Of a stretch of 64,000 bases of DNA, positions 36,585 through 45,121 are shown in pieces. The notes beneath the pieces are model-generated. The model had not been told where the DNA came from. It saw only the letters and a list, made by a program, of their open reading frames with translations, and ran no database searches. Position numbers and translations under genes: made by a program. Every line of letters starts with the position of its first letter. The stretch's first letter is position 1. The DNA lies in the NCBI RefSeq assembly GCF_030161415.1, contig NZ_BSSU01000007.1:62001-126000 (forward strand). Reading direction: 5' to 3'. Source of the stretch: Thalassotalea eurytherma (lineage in GTDB: Bacteria; Pseudomonadota; Gammaproteobacteria; Enterobacterales; Alteromonadaceae).

Positions 36585-37754
36585 ATGTCTTCTATTATAA
36601 AAGAAAAAACATTAGTACTAACAGAAAACTTCCCCCCTATATCAGGAGGCAGTGGGCGTTGGTTTTGGGAGCTTTATTCAAGATTACCAAAAGAAGAATA
36701 TTTGATTGTAGCTGATAACATTGAAGGCGCTGCTGAATTTGATAGCACCCATGATGTTTCCATTATCAGAATCCCATTAAAATCTGCAGAATGGGGCATT
36801 AAAAGCTTTCAAGGGTTAAAATTTTATTTCAACACGATAAAAAAGCTTAGAAAGATAATTAAAGAACATAACATCACTAAAATTCACACAGGGCGTGTCA
36901 TTCACGAAGGGGTTACAGCTTGGTTATTAAGCTTATTTACCAATGTAAAATTCATAACTTATGTTCATGGTGAAGATGTAGAAACAGCAGCAACAAGTGG
37001 CGAACACAACTTAATGGTAAAACAGGTCTGTAAACATGCAGAAACCATTATATGTAACAGCCTGAACTCTGCCGATATTGTCAAAAGGCTTGGATATGCC
37101 ACAGATGAAAAAGTTAAAGTATTACACCCAGGGGTAGATGCTTCGAGGTTTGTTCCTGCGGAAACTGACGATAAGTTTAAGCAAGAAATGGCGTGGACTA
37201 ATAAAAAAGTGATCATCACAGTAGGTCGACTGCAGCAACGCAAAGGTCAAGATATGATGCTCAAAGCTATGCCTGATATTTTAAAATCACATCCCGATGC
37301 TTTATATGCGGTTATTGGTAGAGGAGAATGTAAAGAGCAGTTGACTCAATTAGTAGACGAGTTGAACCTAAAAGATAATGTTCAGTTACTAGACGAGATT
37401 ACTGATCAGCAAATGATTCAATGCTATCAGCAATGTGATTTATTTATTCTTCCTAACCGAACAATAGGTAATGACATCGAAGGTTTTGGCATGGTACTAG
37501 TTGAAGCACAAGCTTGCGGAAAGCCTGTTATTGCTGGTGATTCTGGTGGCACAAAAGAGACAATGGTAGTCAATGAAAGCGGATACATACTTGACTGCAC
37601 GAATAACGCAGTTATAGCTAATAAAATCAATCAATACCTTGAATACCCTGAGCAGTTAAAAAAAATGGGCTTAGTTGGCCGCTCACATGTTGAAAATGAA
37701 CTCGATTGGGTGGCTCATGTGGAAAAGGCGAAACAGATATTCTCAAATAACTAA
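36585..37754 (+). CDS. Glycosyltransferase family 4 protein
   Basis: The 389-residue protein is a two-domain GT-B enzyme. The N-terminal domain has TENFPPISGGSGRWFWEL and KFITYVHGEDVE. The C-terminal GT4 domain has ITVGRLQQRKGQDMMLKA and the E-x7-E motif region EGFGMVLVEAQACGKPVIAGDSGG. It should transfer a sugar from a nucleotide sugar with retention of configuration. It is followed by a flippase gene with a one-base TAATG overlap. It is divergent from the TIGR03087 glycosyltransferase. Confidence 0.9.
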   Translation: MSSIIKEKTLVLTENFPPISGGSGRWFWELYSRLPKEEYLIVADNIEGAAEFDSTHDVSIIRIPLKSAEWGIKSFQGLKFYFNTIKKLRKIIKEHNITKIHTGRVIHEGVTAWLLSLFTNVKFITYVHGEDVETAATSGEHNLMVKQVCKHAETIICNSLNSADIVKRLGYATDEKVKVLHPGVDASRFVPAETDDKFKQEMAWTNKKVIITVGRLQQRKGQDMMLKAMPDILKSHPDALYAVIGRGECKEQLTQLVDELNLKDNVQLLDEITDQQMIQCYQQCDLFILPNRTIGNDIEGFGMVLVEAQACGKPVIAGDSGGTKETMVVNESGYILDCTNNAVIANKINQYLEYPEQLKKMGLVGRSHVENELDWVAHVEKAKQIFSNN

Positions 37755-39202
37755 TGAGCGCTAAACTAATTAATAGTGCGCTTTTGTCATCAGGAGCGCA
37801 ATTTCTTAATAAACTCCTAGGGTTAATTAGTACTTTAATTTTAGCGCGAATCCTTACACCTGAAGATTTTGCGCTAATTGCTCTTGTATCAATCACATTA
37901 TATTTTTTTGATGTCTTATCTAACGCAGGAAGTGAGCAGTATTTAATACAAAAGACTCGTGTTACATTCAATGATTTAAACACAGCTTGGAGCCTAGATG
38001 TGCTTATTAAAAGCATTATCTTTATATTGGTCGTCATTTTCGCTCATCCCATTGCGATGTTTATGGAGCAACCTGAAATATCCCTAGCAATAATTGTAGC
38101 GTCAAGCGTATTAATTATACAGGCGTGTAAACCACCTCAATTAATATTATTAAAACGACAATTAAATTACGCTTTATTGTTTAAACTCTCGCTATTGCAA
38201 AAAATTACTTCGTTTATGGTGGTAATCCCCTCCGCTCTATATCTCAAGAATTTTTGGGCATTTATTATTGCAGATATTGTTGCAACCGCTATTTATGTTG
38301 GTATGGCATACATGGTGATAGGAAAACGACCTAAATTCAGGTTTACCGAAGTGAAAAATCAATGGTTATTTTCTAAGTGGTTGCTGGCAAAAAGTGTATT
38401 GGGCTATATGAGATCACAAGTAGATACAATAATAGTTTCTAAACACTTTTCCTCGACGATACTTGGTAATTATCATATTGCTCGTGATATCTCTATGATG
38501 CCGGGGCATTATTTATTAGCTCCAGCAATCGAACCATTATTAGCTTCTTTCAGCCAGTTAAAAACAAAAACCAAAAAATTTTTTCAACATTTTTGCAATG
38601 TAACTTTGGTAATTTCATTACTTAGTGGTCCAATTGCTGTTTTTATACTATTTAATGCTGACTTAATTATCACCGTTTTATTAGGAAAACAATGGCTAAT
38701 AGCACAAGGAATTTTACAAGTGTTTGCCTTTTTATTTCTTTATTGGGTTTATTGGTTATTAGTAGAGCAAGCACTGGTTGGGCAAGGTAAAGTAAAATTG
38801 CTCTTTTGGTTTGATTTTATATCGCTAGCTTTAACAATATTTTGTCTGCTAGTGCTATTATCTCAACGTCAGCAAATTGTTGAAGTTGCTGTTTTACGTG
38901 TTGTTACAGGTATTTTCTTAACTTTTTTTGCTCTTATGTATTTGCTAAAAAACCAAGTCACAGAGTTGTTAAAAGTTATCGCATTCATTAGTTGGCCATT
39001 ATTAGTTAGTTTGATGGTCGCTTTAATTTTACAGGAATTACCATTATTGGATAATGCTGTTGCGGACTTGCTGCTCAAAGGAGCAAGCTATTTCACTTTA
39101 TTGGGAGGTTTATTTTTTTTGTTATTGGCCTGCTTGAAACATATTTCAGTAGAACATAAGTTAGTTTATGAGTTCATAAAAATGAAGTTAAGATTACCTT
39201 GA
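37754..39202 (+). CDS. Oligosaccharide flippase, Wzx/MOP superfamily (copy 1)
   Basis: The 482-residue protein has about twelve to fourteen hydrophobic helices and the opening INSALLSSGAQFLNKLLGLISTLILARILTP, typical of lipopolysaccharide/O-antigen flippases. It should move lipid-linked repeat units to the periplasmic face. Its gene is complete: the stop lies 37 bases before the left end of an IS3 element, so the insertion did not truncate it. A second flippase lies at 45990-47441. Confidence 0.88.
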   Translation: MSAKLINSALLSSGAQFLNKLLGLISTLILARILTPEDFALIALVSITLYFFDVLSNAGSEQYLIQKTRVTFNDLNTAWSLDVLIKSIIFILVVIFAHPIAMFMEQPEISLAIIVASSVLIIQACKPPQLILLKRQLNYALLFKLSLLQKITSFMVVIPSALYLKNFWAFIIADIVATAIYVGMAYMVIGKRPKFRFTEVKNQWLFSKWLLAKSVLGYMRSQVDTIIVSKHFSSTILGNYHIARDISMMPGHYLLAPAIEPLLASFSQLKTKTKKFFQHFCNVTLVISLLSGPIAVFILFNADLIITVLLGKQWLIAQGILQVFAFLFLYWVYWLLVEQALVGQGKVKLLFWFDFISLALTIFCLLVLLSQRQQIVEVAVLRVVTGIFLTFFALMYLLKNQVTELLKVIAFISWPLLVSLMVALILQELPLLDNAVADLLLKGASYFTLLGGLFFLLLACLKHISVEHKLVYEFIKMKLRLP

Positions 39203-39239
39203 ATCGACCAGAATAACCTAGACATTTTTTGGGTTCATA

Positions 39240-39263
39240 TGGACTGCCCAGAGTCTCCTAGAC
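39240..39263 (+). repeat. Left inverted repeat of the IS3-family element
   Basis: It begins TGGACTGCCCAGAG and matches the reverse complement of the right end exactly over the first 14 bases, then partially for ten more. An 8-base direct repeat CCTAGACA occurs at its inner edge (39257-39264) and again just outside the element (39217-39224). Confidence 0.85.
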
Positions 39264-39300
39264 AAATTTAGCCTATTCTTTTTGCATAGGAGAGATAGTT

Positions 39301-39585
39301 ATGAGCGGACAAAGATATACCCCAGAATTTAAAGAAGAAGCAGTCAAACTGATCATTGAACGAGGTTGCTCAGTAACCGATGTTTCAAAACGATTAGGGG
39401 TTTCTCAGCATAGTATTTATAAATGGATTAAAGCGGTACAACCTCCGGTAAGTCATAAAGAAGAATTAGAACTTATCGAAGCAAAGAAGGAAATCCTTCG
39501 ACTTAAAGGGCAACTCAAGCAGACTGAAGAAGAACGAGATATTTTAAAAAAGGCCGCAAGGTACTTTGCAAGCCAGCCCGAGTAA
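39301..39585 (+). CDS. IS3-family transposase OrfA
   Basis: The 94-residue protein has an N-terminal helix-turn-helix (YTPEFKEEAVKLI, SVTDVSKRLGVSQHSIYKWI) that binds the IS ends. A leucine-zipper-like coiled coil (residues about 58-88) follows. Near its end the codons TTA AAA AAG form the A-AAA-AAG slippery heptamer. A -1 shift there enters the orfB frame and gives the OrfAB transposase. A GGAGAGA ribosome site precedes the ATG. Confidence 0.95.
   Translation: MSGQRYTPEFKEEAVKLIIERGCSVTDVSKRLGVSQHSIYKWIKAVQPPVSHKEELELIEAKKEILRLKGQLKQTEEERDILKKAARYFASQPE
39546..39552 (+). other. Programmed -1 frameshift site joining orfA and orfB
   Basis: The heptamer A-AAA-AAG is in the correct phase of orfA (codons starting at 39547 and 39550). 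After a -1 slip, the G at 39552 begins a codon that stays open into orfB through its ATG at 39627. This is the classical IS3-family signal. Confidence 0.85.
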
Positions 39586-39626
39586 AGTATCTGTTCATTC
39601 TCGAGCACAGCAATGAATTCAAGATA

Positions 39627-40439
39627 ATGACGATGTGTCGTGTATTGAAGATTGCTCGAGCGGGCTATTACGCGTGGCTCTATGAACCCGAGTCTCAGAG
39701 AACGAAGGAAGATAAAAGGCTGCTACTGCTCATTCGTTCTTCTTACGATGCAAGTTACGGAATTTATGGTTATCGCCGTATAACTCTCGATTTAAGAGAG
39801 TTAGGTGAATGTTGCAGCCAAAACCGAGTTCATCGGATTATGAAAGCCAATGGCATTGCCGCTGTTAGAGGTTATAAACGGCACAAAAGCTACCGCTATG
39901 GTCGACCCTCCATTGCCATGCCAAACCACTTAAATAGAGAGTTTACAGTTGCCGCGCCTGATAAAGCCTGGGTCACGGATATTACCTATATCCGTACCTG
40001 GCAAGGCTGGCTTTATTTGGCGATTGTACTCGACCTGTATTCACGAAAAGTGGTCGGATGGTCGATGAAATCAACCCTGGCTAAAGATATCGTATTAGAC
40101 GCGCTGTTAATGGCTGTTTGGCGTCGTAGACCACATTCGTCTGTGATCATACACTCAGATCAAGGCTCACAGTACAGCAGTGGAGACTGGCAAAAGTTCT
40201 GTCAACGGCACAATTTAACACCCAGCATGAGTCGTCGTGGCAACTGCTGGGATAATGCCGTTGCCGAATCTTTTTTCAGCAGTTTAAAGAAGGAAAGAGT
40301 TAAAAAAAGAATCTACAAAACACGTGAAATGGCCCGTGCCGACGTGTTTGATTATATCGAAATGTTCTACAATCGAATAAGGCGTCATACTCACCTCGGC
40401 GGTGTGAGCCCTGAGGTGTTTGAGGCAGCCTCAAAATAA
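39627..40439 (+). CDS. IS3-family transposase OrfB (DDE integrase domain)
   Basis: The 270-residue protein has the HTH_21-like start (RAGYYAWLYEPESQR) and a retroviral-type integrase core with the DDE residues in WVTDITYI, IHSDQGSQYSS and NCWDNAVAESFFSSLKKE. The YNRIRRHTHLGGVSPEVFE C-terminus is typical of the family. The frame is open upstream to the slippery site at 39552, so the functional product is the OrfAB fusion. OrfB alone may start at one of the ATGs at 39627 or 39633. Confidence 0.95.
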   Translation: MTMCRVLKIARAGYYAWLYEPESQRTKEDKRLLLLIRSSYDASYGIYGYRRITLDLRELGECCSQNRVHRIMKANGIAAVRGYKRHKSYRYGRPSIAMPNHLNREFTVAAPDKAWVTDITYIRTWQGWLYLAIVLDLYSRKVVGWSMKSTLAKDIVLDALLMAVWRRRPHSSVIIHSDQGSQYSSGDWQKFCQRHNLTPSMSRRGNCWDNAVAESFFSSLKKERVKKRIYKTREMARADVFDYIEMFYNRIRRHTHLGGVSPEVFEAASK

Positions 40440-40450
40440 GGCTATTGAGT

Positions 40451-40474
40451 GTCAGGAATTCTCTGGGCAGTCCA
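40451..40474 (-). repeat. Right inverted repeat of the IS3-family element
   Basis: It ends CTCTGGGCAGTCCA, the exact reverse complement of the outer 14 bases of the left end. It lies 12 bases after the orfB stop codon. Confidence 0.85.
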
Positions 40475-40770
40475 CTCCGCTATTTGAAAAAACCGTTTTG
40501 TCGTTTTGCTTTACTATACATTTTCCATATTTATCTTAAACACGTTTATTATTTCTTTAGTTAAAACGTGTCATGTGTTACAACATTTTGAAAGTAAATA
40601 TTTAGTTTATGGTATCTCTAAATTCATTTTAGTAATGATATCTAGCTGCCTTTAAGTGCCTGCTTTTTCTCAATTGTGTAATTCAGCAACTAATTTTGTT
40701 AAATTGAAGCTTCTTCGGATAAACCTAACCTACGTTTGGTGAAGGCTAACAAATCAAAAGAGAGTGTCAT
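40475..40770. other. Non-coding, AT-rich stretch between the IS and the next gene
   Basis: I see no supported gene in these 296 bases. An inverted repeat, ACACGTTT (40540-40547) and AAACGTGT (40564-40571) with a 16-base spacer, is the only clear structure. It could be a binding site or a leftover. The region must hold the promoter of the following gene unless transcription enters from the IS. Confidence 0.5.
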
Positions 40771-42198
40771 TTGGTGTCTTATAAATTAGTTTTATTTTCA
40801 TTATGTATTATATCTAGTATCTACTTTTTCGTTGGTGTCGGGGATCAAAATGAGATAAAGAAAAAGCAAGAGAAATCGACTGTAATTGAATCAAAAGGGG
40901 AAAATAGTTCAGAAAATTCAAAGGCACTCAATCACAGAAAAGATAAAGTTTTACTCAAAGGTAAATATTTGGAACTAGTTGGTGGCTTTGAAATCCCACG
41001 AGTTGCGATTGGTAATAAGCATACTAAAGCTTTTTATTTTGATTTATTGCCAAATAGTAACCGGTGGGTTTCGGGGCATGAAAAAAAACATTTGGTGTTT
41101 TATCAAGAGCCCGTAGGTTTCTATTCAAAAGATCCAGCTGATTGGCCTGCACTAGAGGTTATTCGTACTGTTCCTGTTATGGAACAAAGTAAAAAGATAT
41201 CCCCAACAGGCGTGTTATGGCTTGACGAATTTAATGTGTTGGCGTCAGGTAGAAAACATTATCGTAGTGGTTATGAAAAAAATTGGTTAATTAATTACAA
41301 TCTAACAACTGGCAAAGAAACCCGCTTTGATATTGATTCAGCAAATGACGAAAGTTACAAACCTTTTCAGATTTTACAGGCTTTAGGTGGCGGATTTATT
41401 CGATTGCATGATGACGAACTTAAAAGCAAGCTTGCTGACGGTAATGGTTTTCTATTAGGTCGAGGTGGATACGACACCTTAGGGTCACCTTTGGGGCCAG
41501 CTATAGGAGCATGGGATAAAAAGTCTTCAAGTGTTGAATTCCTACTCCATTATCCTCGAGAATTTCCGGCAACACGTGATTCGTATTATTTCTTTCCAAA
41601 TAAAGATCCAAAGACTTACAGCAAAGCACGACTTCCAATTTGGAAGTTTCCAAATAAAGAGCATGGTTATTGGATTGCAGGTGATGTTGGTGGCATCACG
41701 CAAATTAATCACCCACAAGTAAAAGGTATCTTAGTAACAAAAAATCAAGCGCGTGGATTGATGGATTACCGAGCACAAGGGGATAGCGGCTCAGGACGAT
41801 TTTTTCTTGTAGCCAATCCGATGGAGTTTTATGGAGCTCAGGGAAAAGGTAATCGAGGTAATCATCGACAAGAAACATTAAATCAAAATTATGCAGAAGG
41901 AACTTATGGCAGGCTAGGTTTAGTGATTGCCCCTCAGCAGCTAGTTGAGGTTAAGCAGGGAGTTCGTAAAGTACATGACGTTACTTTTAGTGAATTTGAG
42001 TGGCCTCAAATGCATATACCATGGGTTGAATCAGCTCGCGTTCCTACTTTTTTAAGCTCAGTGACTTGGGATGATGCTCGCCAATTACTATGGTTGTCAG
42101 TAGGCACGAGAAAAAAACGGTATTTAGTTGCATATAAGATCGTAGTTGATGAGAATAGACCTAGTGAGAGAAAAAATTTACCCTTATATATAGAATAA
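40771..42198 (+). CDS. Secreted or membrane-anchored protein of unknown function
   Basis: I do not recognise this 475-residue protein. It has an N-terminal signal or anchor (about residues 5-25, LVLFSLCIISSIYFF), a short Lys/Glu/Ser linker and then a soluble region. That region has recurring Trp/aromatic beta-strand patterns (GVLWLDEFNVLASG, PAIGAWDKKSSSVEFLL, GYWIAGDVGG, VTWDDARQLLWLSVG ... YLVAYKIV). They resemble beta-propeller blades, but no blade count is certain. The start is TTG at 40771, or the GTG in the next codon, after an AGAGAG site. A sulfotransferase gene follows after two bases, so the product probably acts on or near the polysaccharide. Confidence 0.7.
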   Translation: MVSYKLVLFSLCIISSIYFFVGVGDQNEIKKKQEKSTVIESKGENSSENSKALNHRKDKVLLKGKYLELVGGFEIPRVAIGNKHTKAFYFDLLPNSNRWVSGHEKKHLVFYQEPVGFYSKDPADWPALEVIRTVPVMEQSKKISPTGVLWLDEFNVLASGRKHYRSGYEKNWLINYNLTTGKETRFDIDSANDESYKPFQILQALGGGFIRLHDDELKSKLADGNGFLLGRGGYDTLGSPLGPAIGAWDKKSSSVEFLLHYPREFPATRDSYYFFPNKDPKTYSKARLPIWKFPNKEHGYWIAGDVGGITQINHPQVKGILVTKNQARGLMDYRAQGDSGSGRFFLVANPMEFYGAQGKGNRGNHRQETLNQNYAEGTYGRLGLVIAPQQLVEVKQGVRKVHDVTFSEFEWPQMHIPWVESARVPTFLSSVTWDDARQLLWLSVGTRKKRYLVAYKIVVDENRPSERKNLPLYIE

Positions 42199-42200
42199 TT

Positions 42201-43007
42201 ATGAATTGTCCTAATTTTATTGTTATCGGTGCACAGCGTGCAGGTACTACTTGGCTACATTTATGTTTAAATGAGCATCCCGAAATCTTTCTGCCGGAAG
42301 AAAAAGAGATTCATTTTTTTGATTTACACTACGAAAAAGGTTTGCATTGGTATTTTGAACATTTTAAAGGTGAAGATAAGGTTTTAAATGGCGAGATCAC
42401 GCCAAATTATTACCAATACCCTGAAGCCTTGGCAAGAATGAAACAAAATGTGCCAGATGCCAAAATTATTTTTATTTTAAGAGAACCAAAATCGAGGGCG
42501 ATAAGCCAATTTGATTTATTTAAGCAAGATAACTTCAAAAATTTTACTTTTGCGCAAGCCATAGAGAAACATCCTGTTATTATTGATTTAAGCCTGCAAG
42601 GACTTCATTTACAGCGCCTATATGAACACTTTGAACACGATCAAGTTTTGGTGTTACTGTATGATGAACTAGCCAATAACCCACGTAAACTATTGCATAA
42701 GGTGACTAAATTTTTAGGTATTAGCAGCCAGTTTACCCCCTCACTGCTACATAAAAAAATGAATAAAGTCGTATTCCCTAAAACTCAGGCGTTTATTCGG
42801 AAAATAGGTCTGAGTTGGCTTATTGAGTTGGCCAAAAAGTCACGTTATTCAGAAAGGGTAAAAAAACTAGGTGAACGTAAACCAGTTAATAATAACTCAT
42901 TTAAGATTGATGATGATGTTCAACAATGTTTTCTAAAAGATATAGAATTGATCGAACAATTAACCGGAAAGAATTTATCGCACTGGAAGCTTAAAGTGTC
43001 TTCTTAA
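42201..43007 (+). CDS. Sulfotransferase (heparan-sulfate-type, copy 1)
   Basis: The 268-residue protein has the PAPS 5'-phosphosulfate loop FIVIGAQRAGTTWLH at the start and the 3'-phosphate site FILREPKSRAISQF near residue 90. LYDELANNPRKLLHKV and the late LGERKPVNNN segment fit the Sulfotransfer_1/3 carbohydrate type. It should move sulfate from PAPS to a sugar hydroxyl or amine in the cytoplasm. It starts two bases after the unknown secreted protein. Its end overlaps the convergent transglutaminase-like gene by 33 bases. Confidence 0.88.
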   Translation: MNCPNFIVIGAQRAGTTWLHLCLNEHPEIFLPEEKEIHFFDLHYEKGLHWYFEHFKGEDKVLNGEITPNYYQYPEALARMKQNVPDAKIIFILREPKSRAISQFDLFKQDNFKNFTFAQAIEKHPVIIDLSLQGLHLQRLYEHFEHDQVLVLLYDELANNPRKLLHKVTKFLGISSQFTPSLLHKKMNKVVFPKTQAFIRKIGLSWLIELAKKSRYSERVKKLGERKPVNNNSFKIDDDVQQCFLKDIELIEQLTGKNLSHWKLKVSS

Positions 43008-43796
43008 TTTAAATAAGCTATAGAGTAATAAGATAATCGGCAGTGGCCATTTTAACCAGTAAGTCACTTTTTCAAAATAGTACTTTTTGGTAATAAAGTG
43101 TTTTACGCTTTGCCAATTTTTGTACTGTAAACCGTATTTTTCAACTAAGTTTTTGATTTCTTTTTCACTATAGCCTTTATCTTCATAGAAAGGTCTTATT
43201 ATATTGGGCGATTGGTTTATTTCTTTAATTGAATACGGTAATACTACGCCAAAATCTGGGTCATAAGTATAATTAGATTTAGTGCCGATTGTTTCAACAA
43301 TGACGTGACCAGGGAATGTTACAATTTGATTCTGAATATTATTTTTACTAAGTAGTTGCGACATTATCATTGAAGCATCACCGCAAATACCAATACCACG
43401 GTAAAGGCTTCTATCATAATCTGCAAAATGATAACGCTTATATTCAGGTATTGTTGAAAACTTACCCATTAAATATAAAAAGTAATTTTCCCATATAGGA
43501 ATTAACTGATTAAATTTAGTGGCGTCGTATTGTAGCCAATGGATATGAGCAAGGCGTTTAGATATAACGTGCGTTACCCTCTCGCTATAACTTATTAAAT
43601 TGTCTTCACTCTCCCACACCAATAATGGAATAGCTTCTTGATAGGTATAATTTACGTCATCGTGAAAACGTAAATTTTCTTCTTGAATATTAGTTGGTTC
43701 GATACTCATAAAAATACCAACAATATTTACTGATAGCAATAATATTGCTAGTGAAAATATAACGATATAAAAGCTAATACTTATTTTAGGTGACAT
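42975..43796 (-). CDS. Transglutaminase-like membrane protein
   Basis: The predicted 273-residue protein has an N-terminal membrane helix (about 6-28) and another near the C-terminus. In between is a transglutaminase-like core with Cys in GICGDASMIMSQLL, His in FPGHVIVET and Asp in YDPDFGVVLP, an intact Cys-His-Asp triad. I place the start at the ATG at 43794-43796, overlapping the end of the ligase gene by 11 bases. A longer frame to 43874 would lie inside that gene. It could act as an amidase, transpeptidase or cross-linker on the envelope side. It is the last gene of the long operon. Confidence 0.7.
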   Translation of the reverse strand: MSPKISISFYIVIFSLAILLLSVNIVGIFMSIEPTNIQEENLRFHDDVNYTYQEAIPLLVWESEDNLISYSERVTHVISKRLAHIHWLQYDATKFNQLIPIWENYFLYLMGKFSTIPEYKRYHFADYDRSLYRGIGICGDASMIMSQLLSKNNIQNQIVTFPGHVIVETIGTKSNYTYDPDFGVVLPYSIKEINQSPNIIRPFYEDKGYSEKEIKNLVEKYGLQYKNWQSVKHFITKKYYFEKVTYWLKWPLPIILLLYSLFKLRRHFKLPVR

Positions 43797-45120
43797 CTTT
43801 CGGCCTATTGGTTGACTGGTTATCTTCTCTAGAAGCAGACCTGACGACATATATATTATATACCGCGGCAGCAAACATTATTAACCAATATAAAATTTCA
43901 GCACGCATTCTATTTAGAAAAGTCATGGTTATGATGAAAGTCAGAAATCCTCCTTGTATAGCGACCACTTTATAATATTCATCAATTTTATTTTGTCTTT
44001 TTAATTGTGTCCTGCATTGACTAAGACATCGCCATGCACTAAAAAGCATTAATAGAAATAATGCCAAGCCTAAATAGCCAACCTCTGTTAACACTTCAAA
44101 CCAAGTTGAATGAACACTTCTACTTTTTTTAGTAATACTGTTTGTGTCTGGCATATATAGTGGAGCGTAGTAGTTGAAAGTTCTATACCCTTCTCCTAAT
44201 GGGTAATCTTTCGCCATTTCCCACGCCGCAACCCAGTATAATGTCCTTGTTGCACCAGTCTCCCGTTCGTCTTTAGCTTCAATTTGCTCACTAATACCTT
44301 TAATTCGAGAGATAAAATCATCATCAGCTAGGTAAATACCACCACTTAAACCAAGTACGACAATTAACATAGCAATTTTCTTTTGGTGTGCTTTCTTAAA
44401 TGAAGATGACAACATAAAAAAGAGGTAAAAACTAACGCCTACAAGCACACCTAAAAACGCACCGCGACTATTTATTAAAATAATAGCATTAGCAATAAAT
44501 ATACCCGCAATGGCAAATAATGCTTTTTGAAAAAGCGACTTTTTAACCCACATGTAGTGCAGTGTTAAAACTAATGTAGGGGCTATTGCTGCAGCCAAGC
44601 CATTAGCATCAGGTGAATCAACTAGTCCGACCCCTTCTACACGGTTGCCAGAGTTCCTGCCAACTTGGAAAACGTAAAAACTGACATACCAAGCACCAAA
44701 AATAAAACCATATAACATTTTATTAATGTCTTCATGCGAGCACACCATTTTATAAACAATTGCCATTATGATGATAGATTTCAGATAAAAAGTTGCAAAC
44801 TCAGCATGGTATTCTGGAAATACAGCATAAAAATAAGTAACCCAATATAAAGCCACTAGTATAATTGCCCAGCGCAACGGTGGCGCTTTGAGGATCTTAT
44901 TTTCTTTATATTTTTTATAGTTAATCAAGAAAAGTGAAAAGATAACTAAGACAATGAAAAACGAGTAGCTTAGATCTGGCACTTGTTGTCCCCACCACCT
45001 CGTTGCAGGGTTAAAAAAGTACACAGCTTGATAGACACAAAATGCGACAATAGCGGCATTACGGTAACTATATATAACCCCACCAATAAGGACACTATAA
45101 AAAATTAAAATGCTAATCAT
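43786..45120 (-). CDS. O-antigen ligase/Wzy-like protein, exosortase A-associated type
   Basis: The 444-residue protein has about eleven membrane helices. A large periplasmic loop contains LYWVAAWEMAKDYPLGEGYRTFNYYAPLYMP and the conserved His/Trp region VHSTWFEVLTEVGYLGL, typical of the Wzy_C/O-ligase family. The VEGVGLVDSPDANGLAAAIAP stretch is like the putative O-glycosylation ligase of exosortase A loci (TIGR03097). It either polymerises the exopolysaccharide or transfers glycan to proteins. The window does not decide which. It follows a sulfotransferase gene by one base. Confidence 0.85.
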   Translation of the reverse strand: MISILIFYSVLIGGVIYSYRNAAIVAFCVYQAVYFFNPATRWWGQQVPDLSYSFFIVLVIFSLFLINYKKYKENKILKAPPLRWAIILVALYWVTYFYAVFPEYHAEFATFYLKSIIIMAIVYKMVCSHEDINKMLYGFIFGAWYVSFYVFQVGRNSGNRVEGVGLVDSPDANGLAAAIAPTLVLTLHYMWVKKSLFQKALFAIAGIFIANAIILINSRGAFLGVLVGVSFYLFFMLSSSFKKAHQKKIAMLIVVLGLSGGIYLADDDFISRIKGISEQIEAKDERETGATRTLYWVAAWEMAKDYPLGEGYRTFNYYAPLYMPDTNSITKKSRSVHSTWFEVLTEVGYLGLALFLLMLFSAWRCLSQCRTQLKRQNKIDEYYKVVAIQGGFLTFIITMTFLNRMRAEILYWLIMFAAAVYNIYVVRSASREDNQSTNRPKDVT

Positions 45121-45121
45121 A

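Larger units (their letters stand above)
39240..40474 (+). mobile_element. IS3-family insertion sequence, 1235 bp
   Basis: The element is bounded by imperfect 24-base inverted repeats whose outer 14 bases (TGGACTGCCCAGAG) are identical. It contains orfA and orfB, with a programmed -1 frameshift signal A-AAA-AAG at 39546-39552. Both ORFs and the DDE residues are intact, so it could be active. I see no 3-4 base target duplication: the left flank ends ATA and the right flank begins CTC. Its base composition looks more GC-rich than the surrounding polysaccharide genes, which suggests a recent arrival. Confidence 0.92.

Noticed and set aside
37754-39202. Flippase truncated by the IS element
   Set aside because: The stop codon lies 37 bases before the left inverted repeat and the length is normal, so the gene is intact.
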